This document shows, one piece after another, positions 10,304 through 20,711 of a stretch of 64,000 nt of DNA (position 1 is the stretch's first letter; each line of letters starts with the position of its first letter). The position numbers and the translations under genes were made by a program. Origin of the DNA: Phytopythium helicoides (lineage: Eukaryota; Oomycota; Peronosporomycetes; Pythiales; Pythiaceae); NCBI GenBank assembly GCA_024867545.1, contig JANFNE010000033.1:588631-652630 (forward strand). Direction: 5' to 3'. A model generated the notes under the pieces. It saw only the letters and a program-made list of their open reading frames with translations, had not been told where the DNA came from and did not search any database.

Positions 10304-10925
10304 CTAGCGGTCGATGCTCGCGAGCGCGCGCGAGCTGTCGGCGTGGCGCTGCAGCATGGAGGCGATCGCCGGCAGATCCGAATCGCGCGCCAATCGAATC
10401 GCGTTCTTGCCCTGCATCTAGACACCGTGTCAGTGCTGCAATGACACAAACTATCCCACGCTAGCTCACATTGCGCAGCAGCGGGTTTGCCCCCGCAAGC
10501 AGCAGACTCTCGACCAGGTCCCGCCGGCCCTGCATCACCGCGATGTGGAGCGGCGTCGTCCCGTTCACCTGCTCTCAGGATCTGCTTGGTTGGTGCTTCC
10601 GTCTAGCATCAATTCCAGGCTCCAGCATTTTCCTACCGACCGCGCGTTCGGGTCTCCAGACGAGAACAGCAGGTGCGTGAGCAGCTTGGCGTGGCCGCGA
10701 CGCACTGCTACATGCACGCTCGTCTCCTGCCACAGCTTCAGCTTTCGTCAGCAGATCAACTTCAACCGAGTCAAATTGAAAGTGAAACCCCACGCCATGC
10801 GGTCGATTGACAGTCTCGATGCCTGCAGGAGATGCCAGGAGCTTCTGTGTGAGCCCCACGTTCTGAGCGTACACTGCGTCCCAGAGCGGCAGCGACTGTC
10901 CGAACGCCGGCCACGTCGTGGGCAT
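10304..10925 (-). CDS. Small ankyrin-repeat protein, four exons
   Basis: Exons 10925-10794, 10726-10637, 10568-10470 and 10417-10304 join in phase to 144 residues. Exons 2 and 3 hold clear ankyrin units: ETSVHVAVRRGHAKLLTHLL and NGTTPLHIAVMQGRRDLVES, the latter ending in GANPLLRN. Exon 4 has the degenerate last unit GKNAIRLARDSDLPAIASML. Ankyrin repeats bind protein partners; no catalytic domain is present. An in-frame ATG at 11027 would add 34 residues and overlap the start of the divergent MYCBPAP-like gene, so the ATG at 10925 is preferred. Introns are 52-68 bp. The gene converges on the ectoine-synthase-like gene. Confidence 0.82.
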
Positions 10926-11025
10926 GTCGAGCGACGGACCGGGCGTTTCCGAACGACGACTCGCTAGCGCCGCGTAGTGTCCCAAGCGCCGCTCTCTCCT
11001 CCGCAGCACTCGAGAATCCGTCGCC

Positions 11026-14000
11026 ATGAGCGACTTGCAGCCAAGGAAGACGCGCACGATCGTCGTGGCTCGCAGCGTCTCGAGTGTAAACACTGCGAAT
11101 GCTCGAGCATCGAGCGGAAATGGGCCGACAGCAACAGCAGTTGGTGGCTCCCCTCGTCGGGTGCGAGACGAGCAGTCTGGTAAAATCGTTCCGTACGCGG
11201 CATTGGGCGGAGAGGAAGACCTTGATCGGTTCGACAAGTTCTTGATTGAGCAAGAGCGCGGACCGTCCGCGTCGGACTTTGGATCGGCTCCTGGATCTCC
11301 AAAGCTGACAAAGCGGCAGAGTCTCACGAGAGGCAAAGACTTCACAAGTAATGATACCCCCACGGACTCTAGCCGACTGAAACAAGTGGATCCAAAGAAG
11401 CGACGAGAAGATGCCGTCGCGCGTCGCAAGATGCTAAAGTCGATGCCAATTCACGAGCGACTGGCACATGAGCGAGAGCAAGCGGTGCTGCGCCGCTGGA
11501 ATCAAATCAACACTCATTGGGAAAAGTTTAAAGCTCGCACCGCGAAGAAACTCGGTAAAAGCGAGGGCCAACTCGTCATGAGTCGTGCAGCGTCATACTG
11601 TGAGCAAGTAGAGATGTGCGATGCGCTTCAAAAGGCACGGCCCGTGGCTGAGAAGGTCGGAAATGATGTGTGGCTTGTGAGTCTACGCGATGACGGCACT
11701 CGGTTTGTTCCCGTGGGCAATATTTTCAGTGGGCTATACTGTCCGATCCGTGAGAGCTCTCGCATCGGGCCTCAGGTGCGGCGACCACTGGACTACTACC
11801 ATCCTCGAGCTTCTTTGGCAGAGAAAGACGCCGTGGAACCCATGGCGACACCTCTATCAAGCATGGAGAAGCGATCATTGGAGTTGCTTGAGCGAAAGAA
11901 ACGGCGATTGCGGAAGCGGCTGGAAGAGCTGCTGCCACACGAAGTGAGCGCCAGTTCCAAGGGCAAATTGGTTGTGGGGTCACTTGATCTGTTTGAGTGG
12001 GCATCAGCTTCGTCTAGTTTTGTTGATGAAGCAGGTGAAGACGTGAAGCCTCCAACACCCCTGCTGGTTGACATCGGAAGCGACGGCAAGGAAAACACTG
12101 GTGACAACAATACGGAGGAAGAAACCGAGCGGTCTACTTTGAGAGAGGCTAGAGGTCCTCGATTAAGCGTGTTTTCAAGTGAGAGCGAGATCGAACACGA
12201 CTTCGCTGTCAGGAGCATTTCCCACCATCAGCAGAGTGAAGGAGACTTTGGGCGGGGCAAAGTACCTGCAGTTCGCATGAGCTTCTTTACTCGGGTTGGG
12301 GAGCAGCAGCAGCGGCAAGTCACCCTTGAGAACACTGGATGCACGGTTGTTCACTTTCAGTGGTGGCGAGCGCCATATGATGATCATGAGTTATCGCGCC
12401 ATCTCGATTTAACAGCACAAGCGAGAACAAAGCCTAATGGCAACGCGACAACGAAGCTTCCACTGACAACCAGTATATCAATGATCGAAGGCACGCTTTT
12501 TCCAGGCGATTCGCAGGTCTTCACATTCACCTTTCTGGCGGCGACTGCGGGATTGTACATGGACAAATGGCTACTGAGCACGGATCCAGCACCTTGGGTG
12601 GCTTTCGGTAGACCCTCTGAGAGAGAAAGTGATGATACCACCGACCAGTTTGTGGTAGTTGACGAGCACGTCCCGCTCGAGGTTCACCTGAGGTGTACCG
12701 CAGTGGATAATTTTGCGCCGTGGAAGCAACGACAACGTACACGATCAGAGGTTGACAAAAGTGAATCCTGGTTCTTTTCACGGCAGCTGGTAGAGGATAT
12801 CTTGCGTGGAGTTGAGCCACGCGAAGTAACCACGTTCGAAGAGCTCTCGCCGCCGGATCATGTCATGCAGTTCTACCGTGACCACAAAAATTCAGATTTT
12901 CAGGACACATACTACAGCCCTCAGCTGGCGGCATCATTGAATGCACTCTATTGCCGTGCGAGGTGTATCGTTGAAGATGCTGCATCTGGCCATAGAGGTG
13001 ACAATCAGTTTATCACAGCAACACCTAAGGAACCATTATCTTCGGAGAGCGGAGGAGAGAGGCAAACACCAATGGACGAATCGATCCCAAGTCAGTGGAA
13101 CGGGAGATTGGAAAGCGTTCAATTAATATGCCGTCAAGCCGATCTGGTGCGCTATGCGACGATCGCAGATCTCTCACAAGCACTTCGTGAAGAGCAACGG
13201 AAAATTACGGAAGAAGACGAGGCTGAAGACGAAGAAGACGGTGAAGATGAGGAGGAGGACGATGAAGAAGATGACGACGACGATGAAGATGAAGATGAAG
13301 ATGAAACCGATGGTGATGAAGAAGATGATGACAAGGACAGTGAAGAGCAACTACCCGTCAAACCAAAGAGAGAGACAGCGGCAGAGCGGCGAGCTCGACG
13401 TCTCAAAGAGCGACAGCAACTCAAAGAAGCTCGCTTGATGCGCTGCGAAGAGTTGCGAGAGGAGATAGATTCGCTGTACCCGCGTTTGCAGGATGAGTTC
13501 CTGTCGTTGCATTTGAGTGCATGCACCGCACCATATTCAACTCAAAGTTTGCGCGGATTCTTGTCAGATCGACTGTTGTGCTACACGAGCGAGACGCCTG
13601 TTGTTTGTGAAATTGCTAGTAGCCAGTCGTCAGCAAGCGGCGGACGCTCGCATCCTCTTCATAGCCTAGATACACCAGGTTTTGGGCGAGAGTCGGAAGC
13701 TACAGAAACAGCGCACGAGTACGTTCGAGGGCTCATCAGTCGTGCGATTGATGAAGCTGTTGGTCTTGATCATTGTCGACAATATCATTTCGAGTCTGAA
13801 CGTCGGAAACTCGATGGCATCTGGCTGCAAAGCAAGATTGTGCCAATCGCATCTGTATTTTCAACGGTGAGAAGTGAGGAACCAGTGAAAATAGAAGGGC
13901 CGGAGTTAGAAAGACCCTTGGAGACTGAACCAGTACGACCACTACTCGTATATGCGGACCTAGATATTTCACCGTGGTTTGAGCTCAGCAAGATTCCAAA

Positions 14001-16344
14001 TCTTCCTATTGACACTGCCAAGAGAGTCGACGCGATGCTGCAATGGCAAATTTCTCAAAAGGTGCTCGAACACAACTCGTTTGTACCGAATAAAGTTGCA
14101 TGCTGTGCTGCATCTATTCGTCAAGCGTTTGATCAAATTGGGCTCTTACCAACACTAGCAAAAACTATTGTGGTTGTGAGTGAGTTGAGCAGCCCTCCCA
14201 TTACTCGAGCAGCTCTGAAGATGATTCGGAGCGTGAAGACACTTATTGACACTGTTAACACCAGTGAAGCCGCTTGTGATTCTGAGGCATCTGCCGACAA
14301 AGATACTTTAGAGACAATTTCGGAGCGTTTAGGATCTCAAAGAAGCCTGAAGGGAGTTGCACCATTGCTTCAGCGAGCATTGGGCACAACATTTGAAGTT
14401 ACCTATTGTGAGTCGATTCGAGAGCTAGACACGCATTTGGAACGGATGCAAACTGATACCTCGGGATCATCGCAAGTAGCTGCAAACGGAGAAGAGACCG
14501 ACTCCCCAGTGGATACTTCGGTGGTTGTGCAACCCGTGCGCATCCTACTTCTTAACCACCTCAGTGCACTTATGGATGCTCAATTACACTCTCCTACTCC
14601 TCGAGTTGAAACCTCTAGATCATTGGATGTGAACGGTACACAATCGTCTCTCTCTGCAGCATCTGCTGCGACAGATGCACCAGGAAAGACTGCCACACCG
14701 AATTCCCCCGCACGCAAGCCACCACAAACTGCTGGAGGTAAAAAGATGAGCATATCGGAGCCATCTCCTCCACCTGTCACTCCACCAACTCCAGCAGAAA
14801 CTCCAATAACGATAGCTACGCCCACACCGACTGCGATTGATCGAGAAGTAGTCGCCAAAACGCTGGGAGAAGAGTTAAGACGTCGCTGTGCTGGCATTGT
14901 GATCGATGCATTACCATTTTCCGAGGGTCAACATGTTTTCAATGATGATATGACAAATTCTGTCCCAAGGAATGACATCGAGTCACGTCTCATCGATCCT
15001 TCTCCACCGGAGAAAGTTGCTATACTTGCAGGTCCATCGTTACAGCATCAATTTGGGCTATGGGCAAAGCTTTTGCAACAGTGTGAATCTCAGCCTTCTT
15101 ACCCTCAGCCTGCTGTCGCCATTGTTGGTGGGAAGGGCTTGGAAAGCAAGATACGACTCATTGATGGTTTGCTTGAAGTTGTAGATACAGTCTTCTTCAC
15201 TGGAGAGATTGCGATGAGCCTTTATCGTGTGCTCACTCATCGTGCAGCTCACAAACTCGAAGGGTTCAGCGATAGATCCGCATCGACCAAGGCTAAGAAA
15301 CAGACGAACGAGACACTATGGGGTATTCTTGTCCCTGCAGTTGAAAAACTGCGTCAGAAGGCAAGTCGCAAGGGTGTGCGTATGCTGCTCCCTATAGACT
15401 TTTATCTTGGAGAATCGACTTTGGAGGAGCAAGATATGTCAACCGCAAATGCTATAAACGAAGAAGGCGAGGAAGAAGATGAAGAGGAGGAGGAAGAAGA
15501 AGAGGAGGAAGAAGAAGAGGATGACGTTGGATCCGGTGGGAAATCGCCGAAGCGGTCAAAGAAGGCCAGGAGGAGGAAGAGAATGTTGAAAAAGAAGCGG
15601 CAACAAGCAGCAATGCTAGTCGAACCCGACGAAGCAACGCGCTTTGGAAGGCGGCAGTTTGCATATGATGGCGAGAAAGCGCTCGTTGTGATGCATACCG
15701 AATCGAATGCAGCGATACCAATGCATTGGACCTCATTTGATGAAGTGTCAGCAGCTCTGTTGACACACCCAACGATAGTAAGTGGTCCTCCTGGACTTTT
15801 AGAGCCCGCCTCTGGAGATGATGATGAAAATGAGGACGAGGACGAGGAAGCTGAAGAGGATTCCGCCAAACAAGTTTCCATTGCCAGTGCTCTGAATACT
15901 GCAGCTGTCTCTTCACCTTCGCTTGGAGCTAAAGATTGGACATTCCGAACATTCGACATCGGTCCAGCATCAGTTAAGTTACTTTGCGAAACTTTGCGTG
16001 AGGCTAGTCCTCGCCTTGTAATCCTGAATGGGTTGAGTGGCGCAGTCGAGTTTGACGCATTTGCGGAGTCTACACGGGAGCTCGTGAAGGTCTTACAAGA
16101 ATTGACGAATAGTGCAAGTGGCAATGGCTCTCTGTCTCTAGTAGTTGCTGGCCGAACGACAGCCGAGTGGATCCAATGGGTTGAAACACCATCGGGCACA
16201 ACCAAGACCCGAGCTAACGATATGCCCTTGCCTCGGCTTGTCACCAGCCAAGCTCTCCGATGTGCATCCGCTCTGAAAGATTTACTAGCTTGTAGAGCTC
16301 ACTCTCTAATCACCCAACTCGCAGAGAATCGTAGCACTGAATGA
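11026..16344 (+). CDS. MYCBPAP-like flagellar protein fused to a degenerate phosphoglycerate kinase domain
   Basis: This is a 1772-residue single open frame. The N-terminal third (about 90-560) has a basic helical segment RWNQINTHWEKFK... and an immunoglobulin-like stretch (residues 420-520, QRQVTLENTGCTVVHFQWWR). This layout is typical of MYCBP-associated proteins, which are reported in the ciliary central apparatus. A middle segment (about 730-800) is almost wholly acidic. The C-terminal half (about 990-1770) follows phosphoglycerate kinase: VYADLDISPW, KTIVVVSEL, GIVIDALPFSEGQHVF, PAVAIVGGKGLESKIRLIDG, FDIGPASVKL, VILNGLSGAVEFDAF and a final SLVVAGRTTAEW. The PGK basic and nucleotide residues are much altered (for example IVGGKGLESK where PGKs have GGAK), so catalysis is unlikely. 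Two further acidic insertions (about 1480-1505 and 1595-1615) interrupt the PGK fold. The start codon overlaps the possible upstream start of the ankyrin gene. Confidence 0.72.
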   Translation: MSDLQPRKTRTIVVARSVSSVNTANARASSGNGPTATAVGGSPRRVRDEQSGKIVPYAALGGEEDLDRFDKFLIEQERGPSASDFGSAPGSPKLTKRQSLTRGKDFTSNDTPTDSSRLKQVDPKKRREDAVARRKMLKSMPIHERLAHEREQAVLRRWNQINTHWEKFKARTAKKLGKSEGQLVMSRAASYCEQVEMCDALQKARPVAEKVGNDVWLVSLRDDGTRFVPVGNIFSGLYCPIRESSRIGPQVRRPLDYYHPRASLAEKDAVEPMATPLSSMEKRSLELLERKKRRLRKRLEELLPHEVSASSKGKLVVGSLDLFEWASASSSFVDEAGEDVKPPTPLLVDIGSDGKENTGDNNTEEETERSTLREARGPRLSVFSSESEIEHDFAVRSISHHQQSEGDFGRGKVPAVRMSFFTRVGEQQQRQVTLENTGCTVVHFQWWRAPYDDHELSRHLDLTAQARTKPNGNATTKLPLTTSISMIEGTLFPGDSQVFTFTFLAATAGLYMDKWLLSTDPAPWVAFGRPSERESDDTTDQFVVVDEHVPLEVHLRCTAVDNFAPWKQRQRTRSEVDKSESWFFSRQLVEDILRGVEPREVTTFEELSPPDHVMQFYRDHKNSDFQDTYYSPQLAASLNALYCRARCIVEDAASGHRGDNQFITATPKEPLSSESGGERQTPMDESIPSQWNGRLESVQLICRQADLVRYATIADLSQALREEQRKITEEDEAEDEEDGEDEEEDDEEDDDDDEDEDEDETDGDEEDDDKDSEEQLPVKPKRETAAERRARRLKERQQLKEARLMRCEELREEIDSLYPRLQDEFLSLHLSACTAPYSTQSLRGFLSDRLLCYTSETPVVCEIASSQSSASGGRSHPLHSLDTPGFGRESEATETAHEYVRGLISRAIDEAVGLDHCRQYHFESERRKLDGIWLQSKIVPIASVFSTVRSEEPVKIEGPELERPLETEPVRPLLVYADLDISPWFELSKIPNLPIDTAKRVDAMLQWQISQKVLEHNSFVPNKVACCAASIRQAFDQIGLLPTLAKTIVVVSELSSPPITRAALKMIRSVKTLIDTVNTSEAACDSEASADKDTLETISERLGSQRSLKGVAPLLQRALGTTFEVTYCESIRELDTHLERMQTDTSGSSQVAANGEETDSPVDTSVVVQPVRILLLNHLSALMDAQLHSPTPRVETSRSLDVNGTQSSLSAASAATDAPGKTATPNSPARKPPQTAGGKKMSISEPSPPPVTPPTPAETPITIATPTPTAIDREVVAKTLGEELRRRCAGIVIDALPFSEGQHVFNDDMTNSVPRNDIESRLIDPSPPEKVAILAGPSLQHQFGLWAKLLQQCESQPSYPQPAVAIVGGKGLESKIRLIDGLLEVVDTVFFTGEIAMSLYRVLTHRAAHKLEGFSDRSASTKAKKQTNETLWGILVPAVEKLRQKASRKGVRMLLPIDFYLGESTLEEQDMSTANAINEEGEEEDEEEEEEEEEEEEEDDVGSGGKSPKRSKKARRRKRMLKKKRQQAAMLVEPDEATRFGRRQFAYDGEKALVVMHTESNAAIPMHWTSFDEVSAALLTHPTIVSGPPGLLEPASGDDDENEDEDEEAEEDSAKQVSIASALNTAAVSSPSLGAKDWTFRTFDIGPASVKLLCETLREASPRLVILNGLSGAVEFDAFAESTRELVKVLQELTNSASGNGSLSLVVAGRTTAEWIQWVETPSGTTKTRANDMPLPRLVTSQALRCASALKDLLACRAHSLITQLAENRSTE

Positions 16345-16807
16345 AATCATGTACCTTCCCTCGCTACTTTCTGGCTGCAACAATGTATTCTTCGATTGGT
16401 TTCCGTTCGCAACACACCAACACAACATCAGCTCTCGCAGATACCGAAAGCATTTGTCGTATCGCACGTTACTGCCCTAACACCGAGGGTTAACATATTA
16501 TTCTATTGCAGCATCAACGCGACGTCAACCTCGAGATCTGGGCCGTCACCATGAACGCGAACGCGGGATCAATGCTGCTGGCATAGTCAGCATCTCAACG
16601 GAACAGTATGCTCATGACAACGTCATTAACCATCGGATTGCTATCGACAATGCATTACCATCGGGTTGCAATCGACAACACTATGCAACGACCGATGGGA
16701 ACCCCGCCGTCTACGCTACTTACTCAGCATGGTTGCCGCGCCCTCCCGTGACGCTCTCCCTCTACGCTCCCACAGGTGAGACCTCAACGCTCAACTAACG
16801 CAACAGC
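16345..16807. other. Intergenic region containing the outer end of inverted-repeat arm A1
   Basis: From about 16511 onward the sequence is the inverted counterpart of about 24360-24657. It contains an internal near-repeat (ATGCATTACCATCGGGTTGC and a similar ATTAACCATCGGATTGC). No gene was recognised. Confidence 0.5.
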
Positions 16808-18643
16808 TCAGCCCTCGATAGGCGTGTACGGGTTGAAGAAGTCCTGGGCGAGCCAGTAGGCCGTCTTGTTGGTGTACAGCGGCTCGCCGGCCTCGAAGTT
16901 GGCCGCGTCGTTGATGTCGCCCGTGCCGATGTACTTGGCGATCAGCGGGTACGGGTACACGGGACGCGTGACGGTGGACGACGCCGATCCCGAGGCCGAG
17001 GTCGAGTCCTCGCTCGACTCGGACGCCTGCTTGGCGAGGCGGCGACCCGAGCCGCTCTCGCTGGCCCACTGCCCGAACGAACTCGAGCTCGTGCTCGTGT
17101 CCGAGCTCGTCAGGACATCGTACGGCGCCTCACCGCCCTCGACCCAGTTCATGATGGGCGACACGAGGTCAAGGGCCGACGGACCCTCACCGTCACCGCA
17201 GTGGTAAACACCAGGGAGCAGGTACATGCGCACAAAGTCGTCGACGACGTCCTCGCCCATGTTGTCCTGCAGCGCCTCATAGTACGCGATGGTCGTCCTG
17301 GGGGAGATCTGCGGGTCTGCCCAGCCGTGCCAGAGGATGAGCTTGCGACCGGCCTCGTAGAAGGCCGACAGGTCGGCGCTGACCGAGTCGAGCAGAGGGT
17401 GGCGAGGACGAACCAGGTCGATGGACGAGTTCTCAAAGGCAAAGTCCGACAGCGTGAAGTTCTCACCGGGGTAGTCTTCCAGGATCAAGTACTTGATGCA
17501 GCTGAGCGCCACGTTCGTGCTCATGATGTCGGTCGTCGCGGTCTCACCAACAAACACGCCCGACCAGCCGAGCTCCGAGCTGTACTGCACCTCGCCCACC
17601 GTCAGGTGCTCGCCGCTGTCCGTGTCGATCGGGCCGCTGTAGAACTTGACGATGGCCTCGACCTCGGCGGTGGTCAAGCACGTCGAGTTGTCCGTCGCAT
17701 CGCTGGCACACTCGATGGTCGTCACGTCAAAGCTACAGAGGCGAGGGTCCGTAAGCAGACCGTCTTCCATGCCGTCCAACGCATCACAGGCATCAACCAC
17801 GGCATCGTGAAGGATCTCGAGGCGGTCGCTGAGCACAATGTGCGTGCCGTCCTCGTTCGTGTTGCTGACCGCGAGCCAGCCGTGGTGGAAGCTGTTCTGG
17901 AGCGAGAAGAGCATGGCGGGAGCACCGGCGATGATGCCGTCGAAGTCGTCCGGGTAACGCAGCGCCTCCATGACAGCCTCGCGACCGCCGTCCGAGCAGC
18001 CGTTGAAGTACGCGTACGCTTGCTCCTGACCGTAGTACGCCTTGATGAGTGCCTTGGCGATCTCGGCTGTCTGGTGCTGCGCGAGGTAGGCGAACTCGAT
18101 GCGCTTGTCCTCATCGAGACCGAACGTGCCGCTGGTACCACCGTCCATGTCCGTGGCACCGAGCACAAAGTTGCCGTTCGCGATGTCTTCGTTGCCGCTG
18201 GATGCACCAGCAGACGTGCTGATGGTGCCACAGAGACCGCCGCAGCCGATCTGCATGTATCGCTGGGTCCACGTCGAGACCGGCAGCATGACTTCCCAGC
18301 TCATCGCTGGCGGCACGGTTCCCGTGACGATGCAAAAGTCGATGCCATCACTGGTGGACACGGCCGCGGCGGTGATGTTGCTGCCAGAGCCGCCAATGTC
18401 GGTGATGTTGACGGAGAGAAGGTCCGAGCAATCGACAATGGGTGCCACAACTCCCAGAGTCACGGCACTGCTGCCGTCGGTGGACGACGACGCCTCACTA
18501 CTTGCAGTCGACGTGAGACTAGTGGTTGTTGAGGTCGTCGAGTCGGCTTCGTTTCCAACGGAGGAATCCAGGTTGACGGAGCAGTCGACGGCGGCGGCGG
18601 CTCCGACGAGCACCGCGAAGACGGTTGGCTTGATGAGCTGCAT
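16808..18643 (-). CDS. Secreted feruloyl esterase / tannase family, copy A1
   Basis: This 611-residue intronless protein has an N-terminal signal peptide (about 1-18) and a Ser/Thr-rich linker (30-60). It belongs to the tannase and feruloyl-esterase family. The nucleophile motif is GCSDGG with S217 preceded by C216, the acid is D443 in HGWADPQ, and the base is H481 followed by C482 in YHCGDGEG. This is the CS-D-HC arrangement in which a disulfide joins the residues next to the catalytic Ser and His. Such enzymes release ferulic acid or gallic acid from plant cell-wall esters, which fits secretion by an oomycete. A second Ser-rich linker (about 520-565) precedes the last 40 residues. Its inverted copy at 22521-24359 is nearly identical in the core. 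It is transcribed away from that copy. Confidence 0.92.
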   Translation of the reverse strand: MQLIKPTVFAVLVGAAAAVDCSVNLDSSVGNEADSTTSTTTSLTSTASSEASSSTDGSSAVTLGVVAPIVDCSDLLSVNITDIGGSGSNITAAAVSTSDGIDFCIVTGTVPPAMSWEVMLPVSTWTQRYMQIGCGGLCGTISTSAGASSGNEDIANGNFVLGATDMDGGTSGTFGLDEDKRIEFAYLAQHQTAEIAKALIKAYYGQEQAYAYFNGCSDGGREAVMEALRYPDDFDGIIAGAPAMLFSLQNSFHHGWLAVSNTNEDGTHIVLSDRLEILHDAVVDACDALDGMEDGLLTDPRLCSFDVTTIECASDATDNSTCLTTAEVEAIVKFYSGPIDTDSGEHLTVGEVQYSSELGWSGVFVGETATTDIMSTNVALSCIKYLILEDYPGENFTLSDFAFENSSIDLVRPRHPLLDSVSADLSAFYEAGRKLILWHGWADPQISPRTTIAYYEALQDNMGEDVVDDFVRMYLLPGVYHCGDGEGPSALDLVSPIMNWVEGGEAPYDVLTSSDTSTSSSSFGQWASESGSGRRLAKQASESSEDSTSASGSASSTVTRPVYPYPLIAKYIGTGDINDAANFEAGEPLYTNKTAYWLAQDFFNPYTPIEG

Positions 18644-19401
18644 TGCTGCTGCTTATTGGGGTTGGCAGCGAATTGCAGAATGAGAGGCTGAATAGATCGA
18701 GCCGGCTGCATGGTGCAAGGCGATGAGCGAGGCGATAGCTGCCTCCCTCGGCTGTACTGCGGATCGTGCAGCGGTGTCGCACTGCACTGCACTGTACGTA
18801 CTTATCCGTCTCGACTCCGGCGCTATCAACAGAATCCATGACGCTGAGCTGTTAAAATGGACGAAATCGAGACCAGGTTTGAGCTCAGGTTGTCCATCGT
18901 TATCAATATCCCGTGGTCTACGTGATATGACGGGAGCCCATCGGATGCGAGCGGAACGAGACGCGCGGCGATACCCATCAGCCGAGCGTGTGGATGATCA
19001 TTTTGGCTCTGGTGCAGTACGCTCCTGCCTTGATTCATCATCTGCATGAAGTGCACAATCCAAATCCGATCCGGATGGCTCGCCCGTGGATAGTCATCGA
19101 TTTCCGTCACCTGCAGGAGCGACAACATTGTCGAGTTGTGATTACTACGCCAATGTTTTGTTTTGTGTGCTCTGCGAAATCGCAGACGGCGATCGATCTC
19201 GATTTGCTCGATTTGCTAGCCGTGCGCAGTGCACAGTTATCATACGAGTCGCAAACACGTAAGCAGCTGTTTCAAGTCCCTGCCAGGCAAGAATTGTTGA
19301 TCGATGGCAGACTCATACGCTAGATGCGATCGTGTTCAAGCAATAAGGAAGAGCTCGGTCAGTAGAAATGGTATCGGATAGTGCTAGCCGACGTCGGAGA
19401 C
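18644..19401. other. Upstream region of feruloyl esterase A1
   Basis: About 760 bp lie between the PH-like gene's stop and the esterase start. The whole stretch is present in inverted form at 21763-22520, with more differences than the coding region. No gene was recognised in it apart from the initiator near the esterase start. Confidence 0.5.
18669..18687 (-). promoter_or_regulatory. Oomycete-type initiator upstream of esterase A1
   Basis: On the minus strand the sequence reads CTCATTCTGCAATTCGCT, about 26-44 bp before the ATG. It follows the TCATTYYNCAWTT pattern described for oomycete transcription starts. The same element sits at 22484-22500 before copy A2. Confidence 0.5.
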
Positions 19402-20711
19402 TCAGAAAAAGTAGACGGCTTGAGAGCCGCCTGCATTGGCGCGTTGGCGCGTAATGACGATAACGCGACGCTCAGCCGCGTCGTGAAAGATCCATGGGAA
19501 GGCTTCCTCGTAGTCGAAGCTGGAAGTGCGTCCGTCCTCGCTGCTTGCACGGCGTCGCCCTTGATGGTGTGGTTGCTGCGTGGATGATAGGCTGCTGGGT
19601 CGCCGGTCTTCCGGGTCGCTCTCGGATATCCATGATGAAAGTGACATGGACGAGAGGTTGCGTCCAGTGGGGTGGGTCCATTCGCGAGCTGTGGCGGACG
19701 AAGCGCTATTGCTGCTGCTGCTATTGCGGCTGCTTGGCGCACTGTCTCCGATACTAAAGGCGGCGGCGCTGCTGGTGGTCGTGTCTCTCGATGTGAACTC
19801 GCCCTCTCTCGTGTCGATTACCTCACTCAAGGGGGCAATCGAGATAGCGTCCCCGCTTGACCGCGCGGAGCTGATGGTTTCAAGCGATGCATCTTGTGCC
19901 TTGAGCACTTGGAGTAGCGAGAAGACCGAGTGAGACGGCTGTTTATGGTCTTGCTCTCTTTCAAGTGCGCTCGCGCAGCCTGCAACATCGCCCGTCTCTA
20001 GCTGCGCATGGTTGCTTTTCTGCCCCAGCAGTGGCGAGTCGGGCTTTGTCTCGGACTCTTGTGGCGACTGTGGAGGCGTTGACGGAGAGATGGAGGAGGC
20101 GAGTGGCGACGGCAGCATGCCGAGCGTCCACGGTACTGGTGTGAGGTCCACTCGGCTAGTGGTGGTGTTCGCACTAGTCTTGCTGCGTTGGTTGCCCGTC
20201 GAGAAGGAGAGCCTGCGTCTACGGTGCTGCTGCTGCTGCTGCAGTGAGGTGGCGTCGCTCGTGGCCGTGGGAGACGCCGAGACGACCGACGCCGTGAGGT
20301 CATGGCCCAGTTGCAGCCACTCATGCGTGAGCCGCGTCCACTTGTCGTACTGCGCGTCGCTGGCCGCGCGCAGACTGATGGTCCTCCGCGACGCGCCAAG
20401 CGCGATCTCCCACACGCGCCTGCGCTGCATGCGCGGCGAGGGCCTCCGCAGACTGAGCCTGCACGTGAGGTCGGCCAGCGGGAGCTCGATCGTGCCTCCC
20501 AGCAGCGGGTGGCGCGCGATCACGAGCACCGGCGCGAGGCGGCGCTCGCCTCGGCCCCACGAGACGGATCGGCACATGAGCGTGACGAGCGCGCGGCTCC
20601 TGCTGGCGTCAGTGGCGTTGGCGTTGGCGGCAGTACTAGGACGCGCACGCACCAGAAGATCCCGAGCGTCTTGACCAGCAGCACCTCGCTCTCGCACGGC
20701 AGCACCGCCAT
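19402..20711 (-). CDS. PH-like domain protein with Ser-rich tail, two exons
   Basis: Exons 20711-20653 and 20599-19402 join in phase to 418 residues across a 53-bp intron with a GTGCGT donor and CAG acceptor. Residues about 1-115 look like a pleckstrin-homology-like fold. They start MAVLPCESEVLLVKTLGIFW, contain APVLVIARHPLLGGTIELPL and end in the amphipathic helix DAQYDKWTRLTHEWL typical of PH domains. The remaining 300 residues are Ser/Thr-rich and low in complexity with a Gln run, and the end is FPWIFHDAAERRVIVITRQR. PH domains commonly bind phosphoinositides; the partner is unknown. The last 134 codons lie inside inverted-repeat arm A1 and are duplicated at 21362-21762. Confidence 0.6.

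Larger units (their letters stand above)
16511..19804. repeat. Inverted-repeat arm A1 (partner 21366-24657)
   Basis: The reverse complement of this 3.3-kb segment matches about 21366-24657. The arm carries a feruloyl esterase gene, its 5' flank and the 3' end of the PH-like gene. Outer homology begins near TCAACGCGACG (16513) and inner homology ends near the codons for RDTTTSS (about 19800). The esterase core is almost identical to its partner; the 5' flank and the ends of the gene are clearly more divergent. Confidence 0.85.

Noticed and set aside
13200..13340. Plus-strand Lys/Met-rich and minus-strand Ser-rich open frames
   Set aside because: They are shadows of the acidic GAA/GAT tract of the 1772-residue protein. 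The same applies to the Ser-rich frame opposite 15470-15530.
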